NCBI GenBank assembly: GCA_017936605.1
Contig: JAGBFH010000006.1
Coordinates: 1 to 64,000 of the forward strand
DNA: 64,000 nucleotides
Direction: 5' to 3'
DNA from: Tidjanibacter sp.
GTDB lineage: Bacteria > Bacteroidota > Bacteroidia > Bacteroidales > Rikenellaceae
In this document: positions 1 to 7,613 of the stretch, piece by piece
Numbering within the stretch: position 1 is the stretch's first letter
How the letters are laid out: every line of letters starts with the position of its first letter
Notes under the pieces: generated by a model
The model's database searches: none
Told to the model about the DNA's origin: nothing
Seen by the model: the letters and a program-made list of their open reading frames with translations, nothing else
Program-made: the position numbers and the translations under genes

Positions 1-117
1 CTCTCCTTGCGCGAATTTGCCAATTTCCCATGTCCAATTTCCACCTTCCAACTCTCAATTTACAATTTTCAATTTTCAATTTTCAAGTGTCCCTTGTCCA
101 TTGTCCTTTGTCCATTG
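1..117. repeat. Degenerate heptamer array (intergenic)
   Basis: From about position 48 the gap is built of 7-nt units such as AATTTTC, AAGTGTC, CATTGTC and CTTTGTC in direct succession. It lies just 3' of the minus-strand DUF4954 gene. The same period-7 texture recurs in at least eight other gaps of this window. No gene is visible here. Confidence 0.7.
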
Positions 118-1887
118 TCACCTCTCCCTCACTGCGTTGAAGTCGGCAAGACGCTCCTCTTCCGTCAGGCAGTCAATGCCGTAGCCCACGGTGGCTACAA
201 TGCCAAAGTCCTTCTGGCGGTCTTCATTGGTGGTGCTTTCCAGTTCCGCTGCGCACTCCTTGCCACGAGCGATTATATCTCTGATATCCTCCTCTGTGGG
301 GGCGTGGCCCAGAAGCCTCTCGGTGGCCGTCAGAGCCCAACTGTGAGCCAAATGGTCGTAGTCGGCCATCACCCTGTCGAACTCAGCCTTGAGGGCCTCG
401 GACGAGTCAATCTCGCCACTATCCACCCTCGAGAGAATCTCGTTCATCACATCCAGCGGCATAAACTGACCCGCACAATCTATCCAGTGACCTGCACCCG
501 AGAGCCCCTCCTTGGCCTCGCCTAAGGAGAGCATACTGCCCAGAAACTTGTAGAGGGCGGTGGTGTAGAGGCGCTTGCCCTGCCAGGCGGCCTTGCGCTC
601 AATCTTCATACGGCCCCAGTTGATTACATCGGGGCCTTCGCCTCCCTCCGCTTCGAGCATCTCGGAGAGTATCTCTATGGCTTTGAGGAAGCGCACCGCT
701 ATGTAGGGGTTGCACTCCTGGAAGTTTATGTTGTCGTTTCGTGTTCCCTTGCGGCGGTCCCTCTGTGGCCACTTCTTCAGGTCCCTCACGGTGCCGTAGC
801 TCATAAGGTTCCTACCCGGCATCAGCCACGATGCACCCTCTTTCTCCACGAGGTAGGAGTAGGGGAAGGAGTCTGTGTCGCCGTAGTTGCGGTGACGACC
901 CACCACCACCGTGAAGGCTCCGTTGCGGCAGGGGAGCATTGTGTAGGCATTGCTGCCAAACTTCACACCCCTCAGGTGGATGCCCTGGTGGACAGCACCT
1001 GTGCGGAAGAGGTGGTTGCTCTGATTGGTGCCCGAGCCCGCGTTGAAGAACGAGAAGAGGCCTGCAATCAGCAGCGAAGAGGAGTGGTGCGACACCGTAT
1101 AGGGGCCTGCGAAGATGCTGCACGCCTCGCAGTTCTCCATATGGGAGCCTGCGAAGATGAGCGAGTCGCTGGCCGTGAGGTTCTCGATAATCACTCCCTG
1201 GCCCACAAAGCACCTCCTCAGGAGCGAGGAGTTATCCACGCTCGAGCTGTCCTGAACGATGAAGTCATACATCTTCACATCCACACCCACCTCAGTCTTC
1301 GACTCCTCGGAGGAGAGGATGGTGCCGTTCTGGAGTATGGAGGCTCCGAAAATCTCGGCTGCGGGGCCTATGTTCACATTGCGTATAATCTTGCAGTCGC
1401 AGAGCCTTGCGCCATCGCCGATGGTGCCCATCGTGGAGCTCACCTGCTCGGTGTAGCGTAGGGCAATCTGCTGGAGCTGATTGACGGTCTGGGGGCGGTG
1501 TCGGTAGAGGGCGCACACATAGGCGCTCTGAGCCGTGAGCCCATCATAGATGCACACCGTGCGACCACCATTCTCGTTGATGGTTGCGACCTTTGTGCCG
1601 TTGCCAAATGAGCTCACACCTCTGGTCTCGAGGATGCCCATATTGACAATCTTTACCCTGTTGCCAATTTCGTAGTTGGCAATGAATGAGGAGACATCCT
1701 TGATGGTCACATCGGCACCGATTCTCACATCACCCTTGAAGCGACAACGGCGGATGTTGTTGGGCGTGAAGCCCTCCTCGGCCACCATTATTCGCTCCCA
1801 ACTATCTGCCATACAGCCGTTGGCGATGAGAATCTGTTGTTCCCCATCGGAGAGTGGTCTGTATTTTTTGTTGGTCACCTTTTGCAT
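118..1887 (-). CDS. DUF4954 family protein (left-handed beta-helix, hexapeptide-type)
   Basis: A 589-residue protein that I recognise as the Bacteroidetes DUF4954 family. Residues from about 45 to 290 show repeated short hydrophobic/glycine steps (for example IGADVTIKDVS, IGNRVKIVNMGIL, IGDGARLCDCKIIRNVNIG), the pattern of a left-handed parallel beta-helix as in nucleotidyl- and acyltransferase hexapeptide domains. The C-terminal half is mostly helical and charged. No catalytic residues can be assigned and the substrate is unknown; a sugar-nucleotide or acyl transfer role would be inference from the fold only. The ATG start at 1885-1887 follows a TACATTTG -7-like box on the same strand. It stands alone, divergent from asnS. 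Confidence 0.85.
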   Translation of the reverse strand: MQKVTNKKYRPLSDGEQQILIANGCMADSWERIMVAEEGFTPNNIRRCRFKGDVRIGADVTIKDVSSFIANYEIGNRVKIVNMGILETRGVSSFGNGTKVATINENGGRTVCIYDGLTAQSAYVCALYRHRPQTVNQLQQIALRYTEQVSSTMGTIGDGARLCDCKIIRNVNIGPAAEIFGASILQNGTILSSEESKTEVGVDVKMYDFIVQDSSSVDNSSLLRRCFVGQGVIIENLTASDSLIFAGSHMENCEACSIFAGPYTVSHHSSSLLIAGLFSFFNAGSGTNQSNHLFRTGAVHQGIHLRGVKFGSNAYTMLPCRNGAFTVVVGRHRNYGDTDSFPYSYLVEKEGASWLMPGRNLMSYGTVRDLKKWPQRDRRKGTRNDNINFQECNPYIAVRFLKAIEILSEMLEAEGGEGPDVINWGRMKIERKAAWQGKRLYTTALYKFLGSMLSLGEAKEGLSGAGHWIDCAGQFMPLDVMNEILSRVDSGEIDSSEALKAEFDRVMADYDHLAHSWALTATERLLGHAPTEEDIRDIIARGKECAAELESTTNEDRQKDFGIVATVGYGIDCLTEEERLADFNAVRER

Positions 1888-1905
1888 AAACTGCCAATCA
1901 ACCTA

Positions 1906-1913
1906 CAAATGTA
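1906..1913 (-). promoter_or_regulatory. Bacteroidetes -7 box for the DUF4954 gene
   Basis: The minus strand reads TACATTTG, fitting TAnnTTTG, 19 nt upstream of the ATG. No good -33 TTTG was seen at the expected distance, so this is tentative. Confidence 0.4.
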
Positions 1914-1988
1914 ATAATTTTTTGGAGAAAAATGGTAAAAAAATATAGGTAAAAAGGGGCGTGGGGTGCTTTTTTGGGAAAAAGAGTG

Positions 1989-1996
1989 TATATTTG
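1989..1996 (+). promoter_or_regulatory. Bacteroidetes -7 box for asnS
   Basis: TATATTTG matches TAnnTTTG about 125 nt upstream of the asnS ATG. The nearest TTTG (1973-1976) is only 12 nt away, shorter than the usual 19-21, so the -33 element is uncertain. The 5' leader would be long. Confidence 0.4.
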
Positions 1997-2120
1997 TGTC
2001 GTGAATTATCTTTGGCGCATTATGGGCCGATGGCAGGCTTTTGTGTGATGCGACCGAGGGTAGAAAGGCAGGAAATTGTGATTCCAAAAAATGTAACAAT
2101 AGATAACAAGCAAAAAGAGT

Positions 2121-3503
2121 ATGACAGTACGAATTATTGATTTGCTCCGTAGCGAGCCTAAGGGTCAGGATGTTGTAGTGAAGGGTTGGGTGCGCACCAA
2201 GCGCGGCAACAAGAATGTGGCTTTCATCGCCCTGAACGACGGCTCGACCATCAACAATATTCAGATTGTTGTGGATATGGCCACCGCCGATGAGGCTCTC
2301 CTCAAGGAGGTGACTACCGGTTCGTGCCTCTGTGTGAAGGGCGCTCTGGTGGAGTCTGTAGGCTCGGGTCAGCCCGTTGAGGTTCAGGCCAAGGAGATTG
2401 AGATTTACGGTAAGGCCGATGGCGAGTACCCCTTGCAGAAGAAGGGCCACTCGATGGAGTTCCTCCGCGAGATTGCCTATCTGCGTCCCCGCACCAACAC
2501 CTTTGGTGCCGTTTTCCGCATCCGTCACGCTATGGCCTACGCCATCCATAAGTTCTTCAACGACAAGGGTTTCTACTATTGGCACACCCCTCTGATTACC
2601 GCCTCGGATTGCGAGGGCGCGGGTGCTATGTTCAATGTGACCACCCTCGACCTGAACAATGTTCCCAAGGGCGAGGATGGCAAGGTGGACTACTCGCAGG
2701 ACTTCTTCGCTCGCCAGACCGCACTGACTGTTTCGGGTCAGCTCGAGGGTGAGCTTGGCGCACTCTCGCTGGGTCAGATTTACACCTTCGGCCCCACCTT
2801 CCGTGCCGAGAACTCCAACACTCCACGCCACTTGGCAGAGTTCTGGATGATTGAGCCCGAGATGGCCTTCTACGACCTGGAGGACAATATGGCTCTGGCT
2901 GAGGAGTTCATCAAATACTGCGTACAGTACGCTCTGGACAACTGTATGGATGATCTCACCTTCCTGAACAATATGTTCGACAAGGAACTCATCGAGCGCC
3001 TCAAGGGTGTTGTAGATTGCGAGTTCGTAAGGCTCGACTACACCGAGGGTATCCGCATCCTGGGTGAGAGCGGCAAGAAGTTTGAGTTCCCTTGCACCTG
3101 GGGTTGCGACCTTCAGAGCGAGCACGAGCGCTACCTTGTTGAGGAGTACTTCAAGAAACCCGTCATCCTCATCAACTATCCCAAGGAGATTAAGTCATTC
3201 TATATGAAGCAGAACGAGGACGGTAAGACCGTTCGCGCAATGGATGTCCTCTTCCCCAAGATTGGCGAGATTATCGGCGGTAGCGAGCGCGAGGCCGACT
3301 ACGACAAACTCAACGCCATTATTGAGGAGCGCGGTATGAGCAAGGATACACTCTGGTGGTACCTCGACACTCGTCGTTGGGGCTCGGCACCTCACAGCGG
3401 TTTTGGTCTTGGTTTCGAGCGTCTGTTGCTCTTCGTGACCGGTATGGCCAATATCCGTGATGTGATTCCCTTCCCTCGTACTCCCAAGAATGCCGAGTAC
3501 TAA
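2121..3503 (+). CDS. asnS: Asparaginyl-tRNA synthetase
   Basis: Class IIb aminoacyl-tRNA synthetase that charges tRNA-Asn with asparagine in the cytoplasm. The 460-residue length is standard for bacterial AsnRS. An N-terminal OB-fold anticodon-binding domain covers about residues 15-100. The catalytic core then shows motif 2 ([16 protein letters not shown], about residue 225) and motif 3 ([10 protein letters not shown], about 433-442). It is monocistronic: upstream is a divergent gene, and a long hairpin begins 5 nt after the TAA stop. Nothing is odd in the protein itself. Confidence 0.98.
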   Translation: MTVRIIDLLRSEPKGQDVVVKGWVRTKRGNKNVAFIALNDGSTINNIQIVVDMATADEALLKEVTTGSCLCVKGALVESVGSGQPVEVQAKEIEIYGKADGEYPLQKKGHSMEFLREIAYLRPRTNTFGAVFRIRHAMAYAIHKFFNDKGFYYWHTPLITASDCEGAGAMFNVTTLDLNNVPKGEDGKVDYSQDFFARQTALTVSGQLEGELGALSLGQIYTFGPTFRAENSNTPRHLAEFWMIEPEMAFYDLEDNMALAEEFIKYCVQYALDNCMDDLTFLNNMFDKELIERLKGVVDCEFVRLDYTEGIRILGESGKKFEFPCTWGCDLQSEHERYLVEEYFKKPVILINYPKEIKSFYMKQNEDGKTVRAMDVLFPKIGEIIGGSEREADYDKLNAIIEERGMSKDTLWWYLDTRRWGSAPHSGFGLGFERLLLFVTGMANIRDVIPFPRTPKNAEY

Positions 3504-3507
3504 GGGG

Positions 3508-3632
3508 GTTGTCGCATCTCGCGGGTGATTTTTGTGCCAAACGGCGACTCGCAACATCCTCATTTACCTCCAAGTAAACTGCGGTGTTGCTCTCTTGTTT
3601 GGCACAAAAATCCCTCCGCGATATGCAACAAC
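3508..3632 (+). repeat. Long imperfect hairpin with conserved apical motif (copy 1)
   Basis: A roughly 35-nt left arm starting at GTTGTCGCATCTCGCGGG pairs with a right arm ending GCGATATGCAACAAC. Inside is a second stem (GCAACA/TGTTGC), and at the tip TCA, then TTTAC-CTCCAA-GTAAA, then CTGCGG (3560-3584). The same layout recurs at 11696-11822 and 28829-28931, each directly after a stop codon. It may act as a terminator or an mRNA 3'-end stabiliser for asnS, but the apical part is more elaborate than a simple terminator. Confidence 0.8.
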
Positions 3633-3812
3633 TATCAAGATAGAGAAATTAGTGAGATTAGTGAATTTAGGGCAGATTGTGGGCCGAAGTATTAGGGGCT
3701 CTAAACTCCTTAAATTCCCTAATTTCCCTAAACTCCCTCGAAGAAAACCAACTCCCCTCGGGGTCGATAGACCTTTGACTTTAGACCTTAGACCCAAAAC
3801 TTTAATAAAATG
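3633..3812. repeat. Low-complexity intergenic tract
   Basis: Degenerate short-period runs of the TTAGTGAAT, CTAAACTCC and TAAATTCCC type, followed by AGACCTTTGAC-like copies. No plausible gene. Part of the period-9 family seen elsewhere in the window. Confidence 0.6.
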
Positions 3813-3844
3813 AAGAGACCGCACACAATAAAGTGGTCTTTTTT
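3813..3844 (+). terminator. Weak terminator-like hairpin before rpoN
   Basis: AGAGACC pairs with GGTCTTTT across a loop of about 14 nt and runs into a T tract. It overlaps the region just upstream of the rpoN start, so it could end read-through from asnS. Confidence 0.4.
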
Positions 3845-3865
3845 CATATTAAAGTTATAGAAGTT

Positions 3866-5287
3866 ATGAGTTCATTTAGCCAAAAGCAGATTCTGGGCTT
3901 GCAGCAGAAGCTCTCGCCCCAACAGATTCAGATGATTAAACTCCTCGAGCTCCCCAGCTTGTCGCTCGAACAGCGCATCAAGCAGGAGATTGAGGAGAAT
4001 CCCGTGTTGGAGGAGAGCCGCAAGGAGCAGGAGGAGGGCGAGGAGAGCAAGGATATCTCCGTGGAGGAGTACCTCAAGGAGGACGACACGCCCGCCTACA
4101 AGATGCGCACCAACAACTATTCGCGCGATGACCAACAGCCCACGGTCTACATCTCGGGTGGTCGTTCGTTGCAGGAGTCGCTCGAGGAGCAGCTCGGATA
4201 TCAGGACCTTTCGCCACGCGATAGGGCCATTGCCAAGTACCTCATAGGAAGCCTCGAGGATGACGGCTACCTGCGCCGCGAACTGCTCTCCATCTCGGAC
4301 GATATAGCCTTCAGTGTGGGCCTCGACTTGAGTGTTGAGGAGCTCGAGAGGGTGTTGAGGGTGGTGCAGAGTCTGGAGCCCTCGGGCGTGGGCGCACGCA
4401 ACCTTCAGGAGTGTCTGCTGCTGCAACTCGAGGCACGCGAGCCCCTGAGCCCCAGTGGCGAGCTGGCTCGCAGGATTCTCTCGGACCACTTCGAGGAGTT
4501 TGCCAAGAAGCACTATGACCGTCTGCTTGCAAGGCTCGGCGTGAGCCGCGCGGAGTTTGCCGAGGCCATCGAGGAGATAAGGCTCCTCTCGCCCAAGCCA
4601 GGCAATATGTACGCCGATGCGATGGACGATGCGGCCCCCTATGTGGTCCCCGACTTCATACTCGACAACCGCGAGGGCGAGATGGAGTTGCGCCTGAACT
4701 CCTACAACATCCCCGACCTGAAGATTAATCGCCGCTATATGGATATGATTCGTAGCTCCCTCTCGGGCGGCATTACGGGCGAGCAGGATAGGGAGGCGCT
4801 CCAGTTCGTCAAGAGCAAAATCGACTCGGCCAAGTGGTTCATCTCGGCCATCAAGCAGCGCCACGATACGCTTCTGGCTACGATGACCGAAATTTTTGAG
4901 TATCAGCGAGATTACTTCGTAGATGGCGACCCCAAGAAGTTGCGCCCGATGATTCTCAAGGATATAGCTGACCGCACAGGACTGGATGTTTCGACCATCT
5001 CGCGTGTGGTCAATAGTAAGTACATCCAGACCCCCTTTGGCATCATCCCCCTCAAGGGGCTCTTCTCGGAGGCTATGCAGACCGACAGCGGTGAGGAGGT
5101 CTCCTCGCACGAGATTAAGCAGATACTCTCGGACTGCATCGAAGAGGAGGATAAACGCCACCCCCTGACCGACGAGGCACTCATGAATATTCTCAACGAG
5201 AAGGGGTACCACATTGCGCGTCGTACGGTGGCCAAGTATCGCGAGATGCTCAAGATTCCCGTGGCCCGCCTGCGTCGTCAGTTGTAA
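3866..5287 (+). CDS. rpoN: RNA polymerase sigma-54 factor
   Basis: Alternative sigma factor that directs RNA polymerase to -24/-12 promoters and needs an AAA+ activator. The N-terminus (QKQILGLQQKLSPQQIQMIKLLELP) is the activator-interacting region I. An acidic region II follows, then the core-binding domain. At about residues 430-450 sits the helix-turn-helix, and the diagnostic RpoN box ARRTVAKYRE is near the C-terminus. I start at ATG 3866 (MSSFSQKQ) rather than the in-frame ATG at 3833, because family members begin at this point and the extra residues overlap a hairpin. A membrane-protein gene follows after 13 nt. A matching sigma-54 activator lies at 7603-8814. Confidence 0.97.
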   Translation: MSSFSQKQILGLQQKLSPQQIQMIKLLELPSLSLEQRIKQEIEENPVLEESRKEQEEGEESKDISVEEYLKEDDTPAYKMRTNNYSRDDQQPTVYISGGRSLQESLEEQLGYQDLSPRDRAIAKYLIGSLEDDGYLRRELLSISDDIAFSVGLDLSVEELERVLRVVQSLEPSGVGARNLQECLLLQLEAREPLSPSGELARRILSDHFEEFAKKHYDRLLARLGVSRAEFAEAIEEIRLLSPKPGNMYADAMDDAAPYVVPDFILDNREGEMELRLNSYNIPDLKINRRYMDMIRSSLSGGITGEQDREALQFVKSKIDSAKWFISAIKQRHDTLLATMTEIFEYQRDYFVDGDPKKLRPMILKDIADRTGLDVSTISRVVNSKYIQTPFGIIPLKGLFSEAMQTDSGEEVSSHEIKQILSDCIEEEDKRHPLTDEALMNILNEKGYHIARRTVAKYREMLKIPVARLRRQL

Positions 5288-5300
5288 GAACCAATAGTCT

Positions 5301-5954
5301 ATGACAGAAACCGTTACGGATATTAAACTCGGGCGTGGGGAACGACTAATGGAGCTCTTTGCAAAAGGAGTTTCGCTGCTCACGCATCCGCTTATGGCGG
5401 GTGTGTGGATGACCCTTCTGGTGATGTATGGCTATGCCTCTCCGCTGAAGTTTCCCCACTCCATACGGTCGTTTGTGATTGGCAATCTGCTCATCACGAC
5501 GGTGGCCATTCCTCTGCTGTTTCGTATGCTCCTGAGGCTCTTCGGGGTGCTCCGTAGGGATAGTAGTGGTGGTCGTAGGGTGAGGGTGCTCTCTCTGCTG
5601 ATAGATGCCCTCTGTTTTGCCAGTTGCGGCTGGATGTTTGCGAGTGTGCCCCTCTTGTTTCTTGTCCGTAAAATGCTCTACCTCTGCGCGATAGCAACGC
5701 TTGTTGTGGTTGCGTTTGAGTTCTTTAGGCCCTTGTCGCACCACCTGACCATCTATGGTATTCTCTTGGGGTATATGTGGGTGTTGCTCTTTGTGGGCAA
5801 TATGTCGCTCTTGTATCCCTTCATTGCGGGAGTGTTGGTTGCGGGGCTGTTGATTACCTCGCGTCTTTATCTCACCTCGAGGACTCCTCGGACACTCTAC
5901 GGCTCCCTGGCTTTGGGGTTGTTGATTGCGATAGTGGGTGCCGTTCTCGTGTGA
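5301..5954 (+). CDS. Integral membrane protein of unknown function, cotranscribed with rpoN
   Basis: A 217-residue protein with about six hydrophobic segments (for example near residues 30-50, 60-80, 95-120, 125-145, 155-175 and 185-215). The overall layout resembles PAP2-like phosphatases, but I see no KxxxxxxRP or SRxxxxxH phosphatase motifs, so an enzymatic role is not supported. It starts 13 nt after rpoN and shares the terminator at 5981-6010, so it forms a two-gene unit with rpoN. Function unknown. Confidence 0.75.
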   Translation: MTETVTDIKLGRGERLMELFAKGVSLLTHPLMAGVWMTLLVMYGYASPLKFPHSIRSFVIGNLLITTVAIPLLFRMLLRLFGVLRRDSSGGRRVRVLSLLIDALCFASCGWMFASVPLLFLVRKMLYLCAIATLVVVAFEFFRPLSHHLTIYGILLGYMWVLLFVGNMSLLYPFIAGVLVAGLLITSRLYLTSRTPRTLYGSLALGLLIAIVGAVLV

Positions 5955-5980
5955 GCGTAATATAAAATAGGTATAAACAA

Positions 5981-6010
5981 AACACCCGACCACTCTCGTG
6001 GTCGGGTGTT
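5981..6010. terminator. Bidirectional terminator between convergent genes
   Basis: A perfect 13-bp stem (AACACCCGACCAC / GTGGTCGGGTGTT) with a TCTC loop, an A run on the left and a T run on the right. It separates the rpoN unit from the convergent secG unit and can serve both. Confidence 0.92.
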
Positions 6011-6033
6011 TTTGTCGTTATAGTCCAAGCGAA

Positions 6034-6387
6034 CTACTCAGCCTCGGGGGTTACGGGAGCCTCAGCATCGGGAGTGAGTGCGGGAACCTCCACCTGGTCG
6101 GGCATAGCGGGAGTTGCGGTTACATCCTCGATGAGCGAATCGAGAGCCTTGTCGCCGCTACCCTGCTGCGAGGGCATTGCAACGGTCGAGAGGATGCAGA
6201 GAACAACGATACCGATAGCCAGATACCAGCTTGCTTTCTCAAGGAAGTTGGCGGTCTGACGAACGCCCATTACCTGGTTGGATGCGCCGAAGTTGGCAGC
6301 CATACCGCTCTTGGGACTCTGTGCCAATACTGCCAAGATGAGCAGAATGCTGGCAATGATGATCAAAATTACAAGAAATGTGTACAT
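6034..6387 (-). CDS. secG: Preprotein translocase subunit SecG
   Basis: Accessory subunit of the SecYEG channel in the inner membrane. Residues 1-25 form the first transmembrane helix (MYTFLVILIIIASILLILAV), followed by the family stretch LAQSPKSGMAANFG, and a second helix at about 55-75. The tail from about residue 78 is acidic and proline-rich and longer than in E. coli, as is common in Bacteroidetes. The upstream gene (6406-6912) ends 18 nt before its start, which suggests cotranscription. Confidence 0.93.
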   Translation of the reverse strand: MYTFLVILIIIASILLILAVLAQSPKSGMAANFGASNQVMGVRQTANFLEKASWYLAIGIVVLCILSTVAMPSQQGSGDKALDSLIEDVTATPAMPDQVEVPALTPDAEAPVTPEAE

Positions 6388-6405
6388 TGTGTTTTATGTA
6401 TTTAA

Positions 6406-6912
6406 TTATTTTTTATTGTCTACTTCGAGGCGCTGTTTCTTTAGGCCCTCAATAAGTTCGGCAAAATAAACACTTTTTTGCGAATCTTGCAAACTTAATT
6501 TTTGATATATCTCGATTGCGAGGTCAAAAAGGTGCTGTTTTGCATAAATTTCAGCCAATTCTTCGCTCAAAAACTCATCCTCCATCTCGTTTTGCTCGTC
6601 GATACCATCCAGAGCGGTGTCGGTTGTCTGGTCGTCGATGACAATTTTGTGCTCACCTTTGGTGAGGAAACTATCAATTATTCCGAGCGTCTCGCTGCGC
6701 TTGAACTCCTCGGGCGAAATGGGCTTGAGGGGTGGGGTGGCAGGTGCCAGTTGTCCACGCCTTCCGGCCGCATAGATGACACTGCCGTCGGCGGCCTCGC
6801 CACGCTCGTGGAGCGCCATCCTCACAGCTCCCCACCACGGGTACTTTATTGCCCACTCCTTGAGCTGCTTGCTCTCCTGCGCCCTCAGAAATATCTCTCC
6901 TTGGTTAAACAT
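6406..6912 (-). CDS. Hypothetical protein with C-terminal TPR-like helix pair
   Basis: A 168-residue cytoplasmic-looking protein without signal peptide. The C-terminal part (about residues 115-160, LAEIYAKQHLFDLAIEIYQKL and the following helix) reads like one tetratricopeptide unit. The N-terminal half is not recognised. It lies immediately upstream of secG on the same strand, an arrangement I believe recurs in Bacteroidetes, so a role near protein export is possible but unproven. Confidence 0.7.
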   Translation of the reverse strand: MFNQGEIFLRAQESKQLKEWAIKYPWWGAVRMALHERGEAADGSVIYAAGRRGQLAPATPPLKPISPEEFKRSETLGIIDSFLTKGEHKIVIDDQTTDTALDGIDEQNEMEDEFLSEELAEIYAKQHLFDLAIEIYQKLSLQDSQKSVYFAELIEGLKKQRLEVDNKK

Positions 6913-6930
6913 ATCTGCTTTTAGTTATCA

Positions 6931-7006
6931 GTCTTCAGTCTTCAGTCTTCAGTCTTCAATTGTCAATTGTCAATTGTCAATTGTCAATTTTCAATTGTCA
7001 GTTGTT
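6931..7006. repeat. Heptamer array CAGTCTT / CAATTGT
   Basis: Very regular: four copies of CAGTCTT followed by CAATTGT units with CAATTTT and CAGTTGT variants, all in one 7-nt register. It lies between the lptE stop and the start of the TPR-like gene. This is the clearest example of the period-7 family in the window. Confidence 0.9.
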
Positions 7007-7056
7007 GACAGACCTCTCCCGCCCTAAAGGGCACCCTCCCCTAACTTATGGGAGGG
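7007..7056 (+). repeat. C-rich palindromic module, copy 1
   Basis: GACAGACCTCTCCCGCCC, AAAGGGCA, then CCCTCCCCTAACTTATGGGAGGG. The end forms a small palindrome. Near-identical copies occur at 36661-36707 and, inverted, at 32176-32227, with a core-only copy at 11959-11981. Confidence 0.85.
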
Positions 7057-7094
7057 TTTATTAGTTTTCAGTTTTCAATTTTCAATTGTCAACT

Positions 7095-7613
7095 CTACCA
7101 GTTTGCTACGGCGGCGTTGAAAATCTCCTGCACGAGCTGGTCTACAATCTCGGTGATGAGTGAGTCCTGAACATCCTGCAACAGCGAGGTCGCATCGTAC
7201 TCGGCGAAGGCGCTGAAGGTCTTGTTGTAGTTGTTCTGGGGCTCATAGATGTTCGTGAACTTCATCTTCACCGTGATGGTCAGACGGTTCATTGCTGCCG
7301 TCTCGGCGGAGGTTACCGCCGCGGGGGTGGAGGTGTAGTTTGTGATTTCGCCCTCGAAGGCCAGGTCGCCACCGTTGTCCACAACCTGAAGGTTTGTCTG
7401 CCTTGCGAACTTATCTTGCAGCGTCTGTGTGAGTGTGGAGCTGAGGGTGGGGGCCACCATTGGTGCATTGTTGGGGAAGTAGGGCACGCTCACCGTCTTG
7501 GCCTCCAAGGGGATGGAGGCTCCCGAGAAGGAGTATTTGACGGTGCAGCCGCTCTGCACCAGAAGCAGTGCCATTGCGCCCACGAGGGCCACTATATGTC
7601 TTCTAAATTTCAT
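7095..7613 (-). CDS. lptE: LptE-family LPS-assembly lipoprotein
   Basis: Outer-membrane lipoprotein expected to partner LptD in lipopolysaccharide insertion. It has a lipoprotein signal with lipobox Cys at residue 23 (LVQSGC), then the family start YSFSGASIPLEAKTVSVPYF. The residue after the Cys is Thr with no acidic cluster, unlike the surface lipoproteins later in the window, which fits a periplasm-facing protein. The 172-residue length is normal. Its start overlaps the 3' end of the sigma-54 activator gene by 11 nt, so the two are translationally coupled. Confidence 0.9.
   Translation of the reverse strand: MKFRRHIVALVGAMALLLVQSGCTVKYSFSGASIPLEAKTVSVPYFPNNAPMVAPTLSSTLTQTLQDKFARQTNLQVVDNGGDLAFEGEITNYTSTPAAVTSAETAAMNRLTITVKMKFTNIYEPQNNYNKTFSAFAEYDATSLLQDVQDSLITEIVDQLVQEIFNAAVANW

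Noticed and set aside
3598..3620. A sigma-54 type promoter suggested by TTGGCAC
   Set aside because: TTGC is missing at the required distance, and the site is part of the hairpin arm.
3833..3865. Longer rpoN start at 3833
   Set aside because: The extra 11 residues do not match the family and overlap a hairpin; ATG 3866 gives the normal N-terminus.
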